Assembly: GCF_023195515.1 (NCBI RefSeq)
Contig: NZ_JALPKR020000002.1
Span: 186,001 to 250,000, forward strand
Origin: Variovorax sp. S12S4
GTDB taxonomy: Bacteria; Pseudomonadota; Gammaproteobacteria; Burkholderiales; Burkholderiaceae_C
Direction: 5' to 3'
Length of the DNA stretch: 64,000 nucleotides
Shown here: in pieces, positions 37,058-44,329 of the stretch
Position numbering within the stretch: position 1 is the first letter of the stretch
How the letters are laid out: each line of letters begins with the position of its first letter
Notes under the pieces: model-generated
What the model was told of the DNA's origin: nothing
The model's input: only the letters and a program-made list of their open reading frames with translations
Databases searched by the model: none
Program-made: the position numbers and the translations under genes

Positions 37058-37076
37058 AATAAGAATAATTCTTATT
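37058..37076. promoter_or_regulatory. Fur box upstream of siderophore ECF sigma gene
   Basis: AATAAGAATAATTCTTATT is a perfect palindrome (9-1-9 around A37067) matching the Fur box architecture. It lies 86 bp upstream of the sigma factor ATG in a 242-bp gap otherwise without genes. Fur-iron repression of the sigma gene, and through it the siderophore locus, is inferred by analogy with pvdS. Confidence 0.82.
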
Positions 37077-37161
37077 CAACCATCCGCGTCACCCTTCGCT
37101 CTGACGCCGGTGACCGGCCGGGAACCACCACCACTGCGAATGCTTGCGAGAAGGCGATCGG

Positions 37162-37779
37162 ATGCGCGACCTCGTCCAGGAACTGCTAGCTCACTATGCG
37201 GACTTGCGTCGGCAGCTGACGCGCGACCTGCGGGACCCTCACTACGCGGCGGACATCGCGCAATCCAGCTTCGAGCGGGTGTATGCGCACGCGCTCAAGC
37301 TGAACAAGGACATCCGCATCGGCGGTGCGGCAACCGACGGACCGCAGGGCTCGGGCATCGAGTCGCCAAGGGCGCTGCTGTTCCGCGTGGCGCGCAACCT
37401 GTGCGTGGACGACGCACGTCATCGCAAGGTGGCGCAGGAGTGGGCCAGCACGCATTTCAGCGCCGGCTCGCGCCAGACGGTGCCGTCTTGCGAATACATC
37501 GCCTCCCAGCAGCAGGTGCTGGCGCGCGTCGTCGAAACGCTGGAAACCCTGCCGCCGCGGCGGCGCGAAGTGTTTTTGCTGTTCCGCGCCTACGGACACA
37601 CGCGCGCAGAAATCGCGCAGCAGCTCGGCATCACTGAAATGGCGGTGGCCAAGCATCTGCTGCGCGCCGCCATCGACTGCTCGCGCGTGTTTGCGGCGTT
37701 GCGCTCGGAGTTGGTCGAGCAGACCACGGTCTCGAACCGAACGGGCTTCGACGCGAAGCTGGCCGAAGACTTCGCCTGA
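37162..37779 (+). CDS. ECF sigma factor, FecI/PvdS-like iron-starvation type
   Basis: 205 residues. Region 2 contains HYAADIAQSSFERVYAHALK and ALLFRVARNLCVDDARHRKV, a close match to the FecI/PvdS -10 recognition region. Region 4 is LPPRRREVFLLFRAYGHTRA, then EIAQQLGITEMAVAKHLLRA. Such sigma factors direct RNA polymerase to siderophore biosynthesis and receptor promoters. ATG 37162 was taken over a TTG six codons earlier. A perfect Fur palindrome precedes it, and a DUF4880-only mini protein follows 10 bp after the stop. There is no full FecR, and the local receptor lacks a signalling domain. Confidence 0.9.
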   Translation: MRDLVQELLAHYADLRRQLTRDLRDPHYAADIAQSSFERVYAHALKLNKDIRIGGAATDGPQGSGIESPRALLFRVARNLCVDDARHRKVAQEWASTHFSAGSRQTVPSCEYIASQQQVLARVVETLETLPPRRREVFLLFRAYGHTRAEIAQQLGITEMAVAKHLLRAAIDCSRVFAALRSELVEQTTVSNRTGFDAKLAEDFA

Positions 37780-37789
37780 GCGACGCAAC

Positions 37790-38005
37790 GTGGCAAGCGC
37801 GCCGGAAGAAAAGCTCATCGAGCGTGCACTCGCGCTCATCGTCGAAAGCGAAAGCGCCCCGCAAGATGCGGCTGTTGCCGCGCGCCTGGCCTTGAGCCGC
37901 TGGCGCAGCCGGTCGGCCGAACATGCCGCCGCAGCGCAAGAAGCGCGGCGTCGCTGGGACGCCCTCGGCGGCATGGCGGCGGAACTGCGCAACCTGCAAA
38001 AGTAA
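37790..38005 (+). CDS. Stand-alone FecR N-terminal (DUF4880-like) mini protein
   Basis: 71 residues from GTG 37790, 10 bp after the sigma factor stop. The pattern ARLALSRWRSRSAEHAAAAQ, then EARRRWDALGG fits the DUF4880 anti-sigma-binding domain at the start of FecR proteins (aliphatic ... W ... H ... A ... W ... L). No transmembrane helix and no periplasmic FecR domain follow; the protein simply ends ELRNLQK. It is likely a cytoplasmic modulator of the adjacent sigma factor. Domain identification is by eye and should be checked by profile. Confidence 0.65.
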   Translation: MASAPEEKLIERALALIVESESAPQDAAVAARLALSRWRSRSAEHAAAAQEARRRWDALGGMAAELRNLQK

Positions 38006-38017
38006 CGGCGCCGCGCC

Positions 38018-38263
38018 TCACTGCAGGCGCCCCTCTTCGCGTAGCGCCTCGTCCATCGAAGGCTTGATCAGCGCGGCGCCGGTCAGTGCCCACAGCGTCA
38101 GCACGTCGTCCAGCGCGCAGATGTTGCCGGGGTTCACGCCGAGCCAGCGTATGAGCTCTTCGGCCCGCTCCGGCGAAGGCGAATCATGCAGCGTGCAGAA
38201 GAGCGTCCAGGCGACGTCGAAGGCCGGGTCGTCGTCGGTCGGCCGGGTCGTCTTGTCTTTCAT
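38018..38263 (-). CDS. Second small DUF4880-like protein downstream of exporter gene
   Basis: 81 residues. FDVAWTLFCTLHDSPSPERA and EELIRWLGVNPGNICALDDV, then LTLWALTGAAL again follow the DUF4880 spacing (W ... S/PxE ... WL ... NPxN ... AL ... LW). It has no membrane span or periplasmic domain. Its ATG is 9 bp after the exporter stop on the minus strand, so it is co-transcribed with the exporter and convergent with the first mini protein. Possibly a second cytoplasmic sigma modulator; function not proven. Confidence 0.55.
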   Translation of the reverse strand: MKDKTTRPTDDDPAFDVAWTLFCTLHDSPSPERAEELIRWLGVNPGNICALDDVLTLWALTGAALIKPSMDEALREEGRLQ

Positions 38264-38272
38264 TCCCCTCCT

Positions 38273-39961
38273 TCACGCTGCGAGGCTTTCCCGCGATTCG
38301 CGCACCTTGTCCTCGACGATCTTTCCCGCCTGCATGGTGATGACGCGGTCGGCCAGGTGAAAGTAGCGGTCGTCATGCGAGATCACCACCAGCAGGTGTC
38401 CCTTGGCGCGCAGCTCGGGCAGCAGCTCGGTATAGAAAAGATGGCGGAAGGTCGGGTCCTGGTCGGCGGCCCATTCGTCGAACACCAGCACCGGGCGGCC
38501 TTCGAGGTAGGCATGCACCAGCGCCAGCCGCTTGCGCTGCCCGGTCGAAAGATCGGTGGTGCTGAATGCGCCGTTCTTCAGGCTCACCTTGTGGGCAATT
38601 TCCAGCCGCTCCAGATAGGGCAGCGCCGTTTCGGGCAACACCTCCATGCCGGCGCCGCCTTCGCTTTCTTCACCGGCCACAAGATCTTCGAACAGATAGA
38701 AGTCGGAGAACACCGTGGTGAACAGCTGGCGGTAGTCGTCGCGGCCTTCGGGCTTGACCACCGAGCCGTCGATCAGCACGTCGCCTGCCTGCGGTGCATA
38801 CAGGCCCAGCAGCAGTTTGATCAGCGTGGTCTTGCCGGAGCCGTTGTCGCCCACCACAAACACCATTTCGCCGCGGCGCAGCTTCAGGTCGATCGGCCCG
38901 AGCGCAAAGGCCTCGCCGCCTTCAGGCGCATCGAACGCATAGCGCACGCCGCGCATGCCGATTTCATGCTTCAGGATGACGCCGTTGGACGCGCGCTCCA
39001 GGTGCAGGTGCGGCTCGGGTGTGGCAAAGCGCGCCGACAGGTCGCCGATTCGCTGGAAGGCCACCTTGGCACGGCCCACGCCGGGCAACAGGAGCGCGAT
39101 CTGGTCCAGCGGCCCCTTCAGGAACAGCAGCACCAGCACGAAGCCGCTGAGCACCGCGGGCTCGGTCGGCTGGAACGCAGCCCAGCCCAGGATCAGCGCG
39201 ATCAGCAAAAGAACAGTGCCGAGCCGAAGGCGGTGGCAATCACATAGGTGTTGATGGCACGCCCGTTGACGACGCGGATGGTGTCGACGATGCGCTCGAT
39301 CTGGCCGGAGAACATGCGCGTGCGGCGCGTGCGGTGCATGCGCAGCTCCTTCGCGCCTTCGCTGATGGCGCGGTAGGCCTTGTGCAGCTGGTCTTCCTGC
39401 TCGCGCGCTTTCCAGAAGCCGGCTTCGCCGCGGATCTGCGCCATGAGCTGCACCGTGATGCCGATCACCAGCGCCACCAGCATCAGACCGAACAGCGGCA
39501 GCGAAAGGAACGCGAGGTAGCTCAGGCAGCCCAGCGCCACGGCAATTGCGATCAGCATTCCCGACAGCGCGAACGCCACGTCGCTGATCATGTCCACGTC
39601 CTGAGACAACACCGGCATCAGGCGGTGCGTGCGGTAGCGCTCCAGCGCATCGATGGGCGCCGCGAGAATTTTCTGCGCGAGGCTCTTGCGCACCTGGGCC
39701 ACCAGGCGCTGGCCGACGAAGTTGGTCGACACGTCCGACACCATGCGCCCGAAGAGCGCCACGCCGCACAGGCCGATGAAAGTCAGCAGCAGCCCCCGCC
39801 AGCCCGCCCGGTTGGTTGAGCACCCGGTTGATGGTGCCGAGCAGCGCGACCGTGGCGGCACCGGCGCTGATGCCCGTGACCGCGGACAGCACTATCCACG
39901 GAAGAAAGGGTTTCAGCAGGCGCCCGATTTCGGCGCCGTTGCCTGCGGTGGTAGTTGTCAT
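38273..39961 (-). CDS. Cyclic peptide/siderophore exporter ABC transporter (PvdE/SyrD type), with two apparent frameshifts
   Basis: A fused membrane-plus-ATPase half-transporter of about 560 residues. The ATPase has GDNGSGKTTLIKLLLGLYAP (Walker A), LSTGQRKRLALVHAYLEGRP (signature) and VLVFDEWAADQDP (Walker B), the PvdE/SyrD order. The membrane domain is only coherent if the reading frame changes twice: near a C5 run at 39793-39797 (one base too many) and near an A4 run at 39207-39210 (one base too few). Between them a neighbouring frame encodes LLLTFIGLCGVALFGRMVSD, GCLSYLAFLSLPLFGLMLVA and RAINTYVIATAFGSALFF. The uncorrected frame has no stop but reads as nonsense. PvdE-type proteins export siderophore precursors to the periplasm. 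Confidence 0.82.
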   Translation of the reverse strand: MTTTTAGNGAEIGRLLKPFLPWIVLSAVTGISAGAATVALLGTINRVLNQPGGLAGAAADFHRPVRRGALRAHGVGRVDQLRRPAPGGPGAQEPRAENSRGAHRCAGALPHAPPDAGVVSGRGHDQRRGVRAVGNADRNCRGAGLPELPRVPFAAAVRSDAGGAGDRHHGAAHGADPRRSRLLESARAGRPAAQGLPRHQRRREGAAHAPHAPHAHVLRPDRAHRRHHPRRQRACHQHLCDCHRLRLGTVLLLIALILGWAAFQPTEPAVLSGFVLVLLFLKGPLDQIALLLPGVGRAKVAFQRIGDLSARFATPEPHLHLERASNGVILKHEIGMRGVRYAFDAPEGGEAFALGPIDLKLRRGEMVFVVGDNGSGKTTLIKLLLGLYAPQAGDVLIDGSVVKPEGRDDYRQLFTTVFSDFYLFEDLVAGEESEGGAGMEVLPETALPYLERLEIAHKVSLKNGAFSTTDLSTGQRKRLALVHAYLEGRPVLVFDEWAADQDPTFRHLFYTELLPELRAKGHLLVVISHDDRYFHLADRVITMQAGKIVEDKVRESRESLAA

Positions 39962-40144
39962 GCAAAGGCTCTTTCCGCCCCGGGGGCGACAGCGTGGAAA
40001 CGACCATGCCGCCCGGCACAGCCTCGGCGGCTTCGTGCCACCTACTGCCTAGACGGTTGAGCCGCGGCAATGTTCAGCGCGGTGCGCGTGAACAGTTGCC
40101 CTGCAAATCCGTCTTGATGAAATGACCTTGCCGACGGCCGATCC

Positions 40145-40873
40145 GTGATCCCGCTGCTGGAGCCACTGTTCCCCGGCGAACTGGCCGTGCATGGCGAGAA
40201 ACTGCAATGCGCCGACACCGTGCCACCCGGCGCGGTGCGCGTGGCGGACCTTGTGCAATCGCGTGCATTGCTTGCCGACGTGCTGCAGAGAAATGCGCGC
40301 TACCGGGGCGTTGCCGGCACAGACCTGCGCGCCGTTGCGTCCGCATGGAGCCTCGAATACATCGCGATGCTGCTGCCGCCCGTGATGGCCGCGGCCAGCA
40401 TGCTGCAGCACGTGTTTCCGGTTGCGGCGGAACACACCTGGGTGCGGCTCGACGCGCATGGCGGCCCCGCGAGCTTTCACATCCGGCACATGGGCCGGCC
40501 GCACCACGGGGCCGGCACCGCGGAGCGCTACGCGCCGCTGCTCTGGCAGCACCTTGCGCCGCTGTTCGAGGCGCTCGCCGGCCTGACGCGGCTCGCGCCC
40601 AAGATTCTCTGGAGCAACACCGTGCGGCTCATGGAGCCCGTTTTCGACGTGGCGTTGGCCGCCACCGGCGGCGCACCGTCGATCTCGCGCGACCGGCAGC
40701 TGCTGCTGCACAGCGCCACGTGGCCGAACGAGCTTCGCCCCAACCCGCTTCACGGCCGCGAACGCAGCCACCCCGTCAAGCTGCACCGGGAGTGCTGCCT
40801 CAACTACCTTCTGCCGCACGAGCACCACTGCAACGCCTGCCCGCTTGCGCAGGAGCATCGCGGTCTCGGGTGA
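40145..40873 (+). CDS. FhuF-like siderophore-iron reductase
   Basis: About 242 residues from GTG 40145. The C-terminal HRECCLNYLLPHEHHCNACP gives the C-C-x10-C-x2-C pattern that binds the FhuF [2Fe-2S] cluster. It reduces ferric hydroxamate in the cytoplasm to release iron. The start is uncertain: an ATG at 40122 reads MTLPTADP and meets a stop only because the frame is off by one at 40144, which could be another small indel. Divergent from the exporter and upstream of the hydroxamate-forming genes, matching its siderophore role. Confidence 0.85.
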   Translation: MIPLLEPLFPGELAVHGEKLQCADTVPPGAVRVADLVQSRALLADVLQRNARYRGVAGTDLRAVASAWSLEYIAMLLPPVMAAASMLQHVFPVAAEHTWVRLDAHGGPASFHIRHMGRPHHGAGTAERYAPLLWQHLAPLFEALAGLTRLAPKILWSNTVRLMEPVFDVALAATGGAPSISRDRQLLLHSATWPNELRPNPLHGRERSHPVKLHRECCLNYLLPHEHHCNACPLAQEHRGLG

Positions 40874-40922
40874 ACAGATTGCGGGCCATTCCGTCTTCCA
40901 TCTATCCATCCATTCCACACAT

Positions 40923-41774
40923 ATGTCCAAGGCCAAGCTCGTCTACATCCTGTCTTTGAGAAATGCCGCCGCCGACAAGGCCGGCCAGCATATTGCGTAC
41001 AAGGGAGAACAGCGCTACATGGCCTCCCCGCTCGAGTACCTGGCCAAGGCGCTCGACGAGACGCCGCTGGGCGACGCCTACTCGCTCGAAGGCATCGTCA
41101 TAGACGACGATCCGCGCTCGCCGAAAGACCAGTCCGCGCTGCAGGACTACGGCTTTTCATGCCAGCCCGACAAGAAATGGATCTTTCCGGCGGGCCTGAA
41201 GACGCAAGGCAAACAGCTCACGGACATCTTCCATCCGGTGCCTTCCGAATACAGGCGGCTGCCGCTCGATTCAGCCGAACGCCCCGCAGGCAAGAGCCGC
41301 TTCGAGCGCACCCTGCTCGACAAGCTGCTGACGCTGCAGGCCGACATCGTCGTGCTCGACGGCCTGCTCGTGATCCTCGACGAGCTGGTGCGGCCCGGCG
41401 CACCGTTCCACCGCAAGATCGTCAACATCCATCCGGGCATCACCCGCATCGAATCACCTTACGAGCGCCGCGGCGCCTATGCAACCCTCGATGCGCTGCA
41501 CGGCGCGCAGGGCCGCAAGATCGTGAACTGGCAAACGATGGAAAGCGTGCCCGTGCCTCCGCTCTACAAGACAGGCGCCTCGCTTCACTACGTGGACAAC
41601 GGCATCGACTCCGGCGAGGTGATCCACGACGCGCTGCGCACCACCATCGACCCCAACGACACCATCCTCGAGCTGCGCTGGAATAACTTCAACCACAGCC
41701 TCTTTCCCGCGCTGCACGAGGGCCTGGCCCTGCTCGCAGGGCAACGGCAACCGCTCACCGAAAGAACCGCATGA
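40923..41774 (+). CDS. N5-hydroxyornithine formyltransferase (PvdF-like)
   Basis: 283 residues. The formyltransferase catalytic Asn-His appears in KIVNIHPGITRIESPYERRG, and the Asp in LHYVDNGIDSGEVIHDALRT, the N...H...D triad of formyl-THF-dependent enzymes. It formylates the N5-hydroxyamine of hydroxyornithine to make the fhOrn hydroxamate used by the NRPS. ATG 40923 gives MSKAKLVYILSLRNAAADKA. It overlaps the next gene by 4 bp (ATGA) in a formyl/acyl transferase and monooxygenase operon. Confidence 0.88.
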   Translation: MSKAKLVYILSLRNAAADKAGQHIAYKGEQRYMASPLEYLAKALDETPLGDAYSLEGIVIDDDPRSPKDQSALQDYGFSCQPDKKWIFPAGLKTQGKQLTDIFHPVPSEYRRLPLDSAERPAGKSRFERTLLDKLLTLQADIVVLDGLLVILDELVRPGAPFHRKIVNIHPGITRIESPYERRGAYATLDALHGAQGRKIVNWQTMESVPVPPLYKTGASLHYVDNGIDSGEVIHDALRTTIDPNDTILELRWNNFNHSLFPALHEGLALLAGQRQPLTERTA

Positions 41775-42814
41775 CGTCCACTCCCCATGTTTCTTACGCG
41801 GACGGCATGCCGCACGCCATCACGCGCGAAGGTGACACGCTCGGCGTGCGCAACACGCAGGACGGCACGCGCTCGCTCTGGAAAATCAGCCAGGCGGCCT
41901 CAGGCGCCGTGCTCCAGTGGGTGGACGGCAGCAATGCGTCCACGGCCCACCTGCTGGCCGCACTGGAAGGCGCGTTCGAACACCACCCGGCCCATAAGAC
42001 GCTGCGCGTGGTGCCCAGCCAGCCGGCGGCGTCGCTCGTGCAGGCCGGCGTGCTGCTGCAAGCCGAAGGCGGCCAGGCCCTCGCCTGCCGCGACATGCTT
42101 TGGCAGCAGCCTTCGCTGTGGCTGCCCGCAGTGCACGCCCCCATGGCCCTGCAATACGCACTGACCAACGGCAAGCGCCACCCCGTGCGCCCGCCCAAGC
42201 CGCGCGGCGTGCTCTACCAGCGCTTCATTCCCTGGCTTGGCAAGACCTTTTCGTTTCGCAGCTTCGACTTCGAGGCCGACCTGCCGATGTTCAACCGCTG
42301 GATGAACGACCCCGACGTGGCCGTGATCTGGGAGGAAGAAGGCGACCTGGACAAGCACCGCCAGTACCTCTCGGCCATCGACCGCGATCCGCACATGTAT
42401 TCGATGATCGCCTGCCTCGACGGCGAGCCCTTCGGCTACTTCGAGATGTACTGGGCCAAGGAAAGCCGCATTGCGCCGTTCTACGACGTGGACGACTACG
42501 ACCGCGGCTGGCACGTTCTGATCGGCGAGCCGGCGTTTCGCGGCAAGGCCTTTGCCACCGCCTGGCTCACCTCGATTTCGCACTACATCTTCTTGTGCGA
42601 CCCACGCACCCAGCGCGCCGTGGGCGAGCCGCGCATCGATCACCTGCAGCAGATCCGCAACCTCGACAAGTCCGGCTACGCGAAGGTGAAGGAATTCGAC
42701 CTGCCGCACAAGCGCGCCCTGCTGGTCGTGATGCTGCGCGAACGCTACTTCACCGACGCCCTCTGGCTGCCCCGCAGCGACGGCGCCGCCACGCCTGCCC
42801 AACATTCTGCGTAA
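41771..42814 (+). CDS. GNAT N-acyltransferase of IucB/siderophore type
   Basis: 347 residues. The N-terminal half is the poorly conserved region found in IucB/VbsA-type enzymes. The C-terminal GNAT domain (about 155-330) has FDFEADLPMFNRWMNDPDVA, then PFGYFEMYWAKESRIAPFYD and the acetyl-CoA loop IGEPAFRGKAFATAWL. Such enzymes acetylate or acylate N-hydroxylysine or N-hydroxyornithine. It overlaps the formyltransferase and lies 12 bp before the ornithine hydroxylase, indicating that both a formyl and an acyl hydroxamate can be made. Acyl group is not determined. Confidence 0.85.
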   Translation: MTSTPHVSYADGMPHAITREGDTLGVRNTQDGTRSLWKISQAASGAVLQWVDGSNASTAHLLAALEGAFEHHPAHKTLRVVPSQPAASLVQAGVLLQAEGGQALACRDMLWQQPSLWLPAVHAPMALQYALTNGKRHPVRPPKPRGVLYQRFIPWLGKTFSFRSFDFEADLPMFNRWMNDPDVAVIWEEEGDLDKHRQYLSAIDRDPHMYSMIACLDGEPFGYFEMYWAKESRIAPFYDVDDYDRGWHVLIGEPAFRGKAFATAWLTSISHYIFLCDPRTQRAVGEPRIDHLQQIRNLDKSGYAKVKEFDLPHKRALLVVMLRERYFTDALWLPRSDGAATPAQHSA

Positions 42815-42826
42815 AGGAAAACCGCC

Positions 42827-44161
42827 ATGGTGATTCACGACCTCATCGGTATCGGCTTCGGCCCTTCGAACATCGCACTGGCCATTGCGCTGGACGAGAA
42901 ACGGCGCGACGGCCGCCGCGTCGATGCGATGTTCATCGAGAAGCAGGCCGGCTTCGCCTGGCACAAGGACATGATGCTCGACCAGGCGCACATGCAGATC
43001 TCGTTCATGAAGGACCTGGCGACGCTGCGCAACCCCACCAGCCGCTTCACCTTCATCAACTACCTGCATGAAAAGAAGCGCCTGCAGGACTTCATCAACC
43101 TGAAGACCTTCTTTCCCAGCCGCCACGAGTTCAACGACTACCTGGGCTGGGCCGCATCCCAGTTCGAAGATGCCTGCGTCTACGGAGAAGAAGTCTTCGA
43201 GGTGCTGCCCGAAAAAGAAGGCCATGGCGGCGAGGTGTCGCTGCTGCGCGTGCGCTCGCGCGACGGCGCCGGCCACGTGACCGAGCGCCTTGCACGCAAC
43301 CTGGTCGTGAGCATTGGCGGCATGCCCAACATTCCGGACGGTTTTCGTGCACTGAGGAACGACCCGCGCGTGTTCCATTCGAGCAGCTACCTGCGCGACA
43401 TGGCCCGCCTGCCCGATGCGGCAAGGATTGCGATCGTTGGCGCGGGCCAGAGCGCGGCGGAGATCTTCATGGACCTGCAGGGCCGCCCGCACGCGCCGCA
43501 GGTCGACCTCATCATGCGGGCCCGCTCGATCCGCCCGTCGGACGACAGCCCCTTCGTGAACGAGGTGTTCAACGTAGAGTTCACCGACTACATCTACAGC
43601 CAGCCTGAAGACGAACGCGCCGCGCTCATCGACGAGTTCGGCCACACCAACTACGCGGTGGCCGACCTCGACCTGATCCAGCAGATCTTCAAGATGTTCT
43701 ACGAGCAGAAGGTTCGCGGCGAAGAGCGCATGCGCTTCCTGCGCCGGCACGAGATCCGCGGCGTGCATGCGGCAGCCGATGGCGTTCACCTGACCCTGCA
43801 CGACCAGAACACCGGCCATGAAAACACCCTGCGCTACGACGCCGTGGTGCTGGCCACCGGCTATGGCCGCGAGCAGCACAAGGCGCTGCTGACGCCGCTT
43901 GCTCCCTACCTTGGCGATTTTTCGGTCGACCGCCACTACCGCGTGGGCAGCACGCCGGACTTTCACCCCGCCATCTTCCTGCAGGGCGCCTGCGAGTCGT
44001 CGCACGGGCTGAGCGACACCCTGCTGTCGGTCACCTCGGTGCGCACGGGCGAGATCGGCAACGCCCTGCTCAAGGCGATTCCGGCCGGCGCGCCGGTGGC
44101 CGCCACTGCCGTGAACGCCGCAAACAGCCCCCGTCACGAGCGGCAGGCGGTGCAGGCCTAG
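42827..44161 (+). CDS. L-ornithine N5-monooxygenase (PvdA/SidA-like)
   Basis: 444 residues. The FAD motif is LIGIGFGPSNIALAI (about 6-20), the NADPH motif AIVGAGQSAAEIFMDL (about 201-216) and the C-terminal substrate motif DAVVLATGYGREQHKALL. PvdA family enzymes hydroxylate the side-chain amine of ornithine in the cytoplasm. A ribosome binding site AAAGGA (42813-42818) precedes ATG 42827. It is last in the formyltransferase-acyltransferase-monooxygenase operon and is followed by a strong terminator. Confidence 0.94.
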   Translation: MVIHDLIGIGFGPSNIALAIALDEKRRDGRRVDAMFIEKQAGFAWHKDMMLDQAHMQISFMKDLATLRNPTSRFTFINYLHEKKRLQDFINLKTFFPSRHEFNDYLGWAASQFEDACVYGEEVFEVLPEKEGHGGEVSLLRVRSRDGAGHVTERLARNLVVSIGGMPNIPDGFRALRNDPRVFHSSSYLRDMARLPDAARIAIVGAGQSAAEIFMDLQGRPHAPQVDLIMRARSIRPSDDSPFVNEVFNVEFTDYIYSQPEDERAALIDEFGHTNYAVADLDLIQQIFKMFYEQKVRGEERMRFLRRHEIRGVHAAADGVHLTLHDQNTGHENTLRYDAVVLATGYGREQHKALLTPLAPYLGDFSVDRHYRVGSTPDFHPAIFLQGACESSHGLSDTLLSVTSVRTGEIGNALLKAIPAGAPVAATAVNAANSPRHERQAVQA

Positions 44162-44192
44162 GCGCGGCTACCCGGCGCCGGGCAGGCAAAAG

Positions 44193-44225
44193 AAAAAGGA
44201 GACAGGCCGCTGTCTCCTTTTTTTT
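44193..44225 (+). terminator. Strong Rho-independent terminator
   Basis: AAAAAGGAGACA (44193-44204) pairs perfectly with TGTCTCCTTTTT (44211-44222) around a GGCCGC loop, followed by more T to 44225. It lies 31 bp after the monooxygenase stop and separates this operon from the receptor gene. Confidence 0.9.
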
Positions 44226-44329
44226 AAGCCAAACGTCTCATGTATGGAAGCGCCAAGGTGCCGAAACCGGCCGGCCTTGGGCGTCGCAACGTGAACACGT
44301 CGTATTCAAGCACCTGGAGTATCAACTTT

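Noticed and set aside
38018..38263. MbtH-like protein as the identity of the 81-residue gene in the siderophore locus
   Set aside because: Size fits, but the MbtH signature (a conserved Asn-x-Glu-x-Gln-x-Ser-x-Trp-Pro stretch) is absent; the Trp/Pro spacing fits a DUF4880-like domain better.
41900..44137. 745-codon minus-strand frame opposite the acyltransferase and ornithine hydroxylase
   Set aside because: The plus strand carries intact FAD and NADPH motifs and coupled starts; the antisense product is low-complexity.
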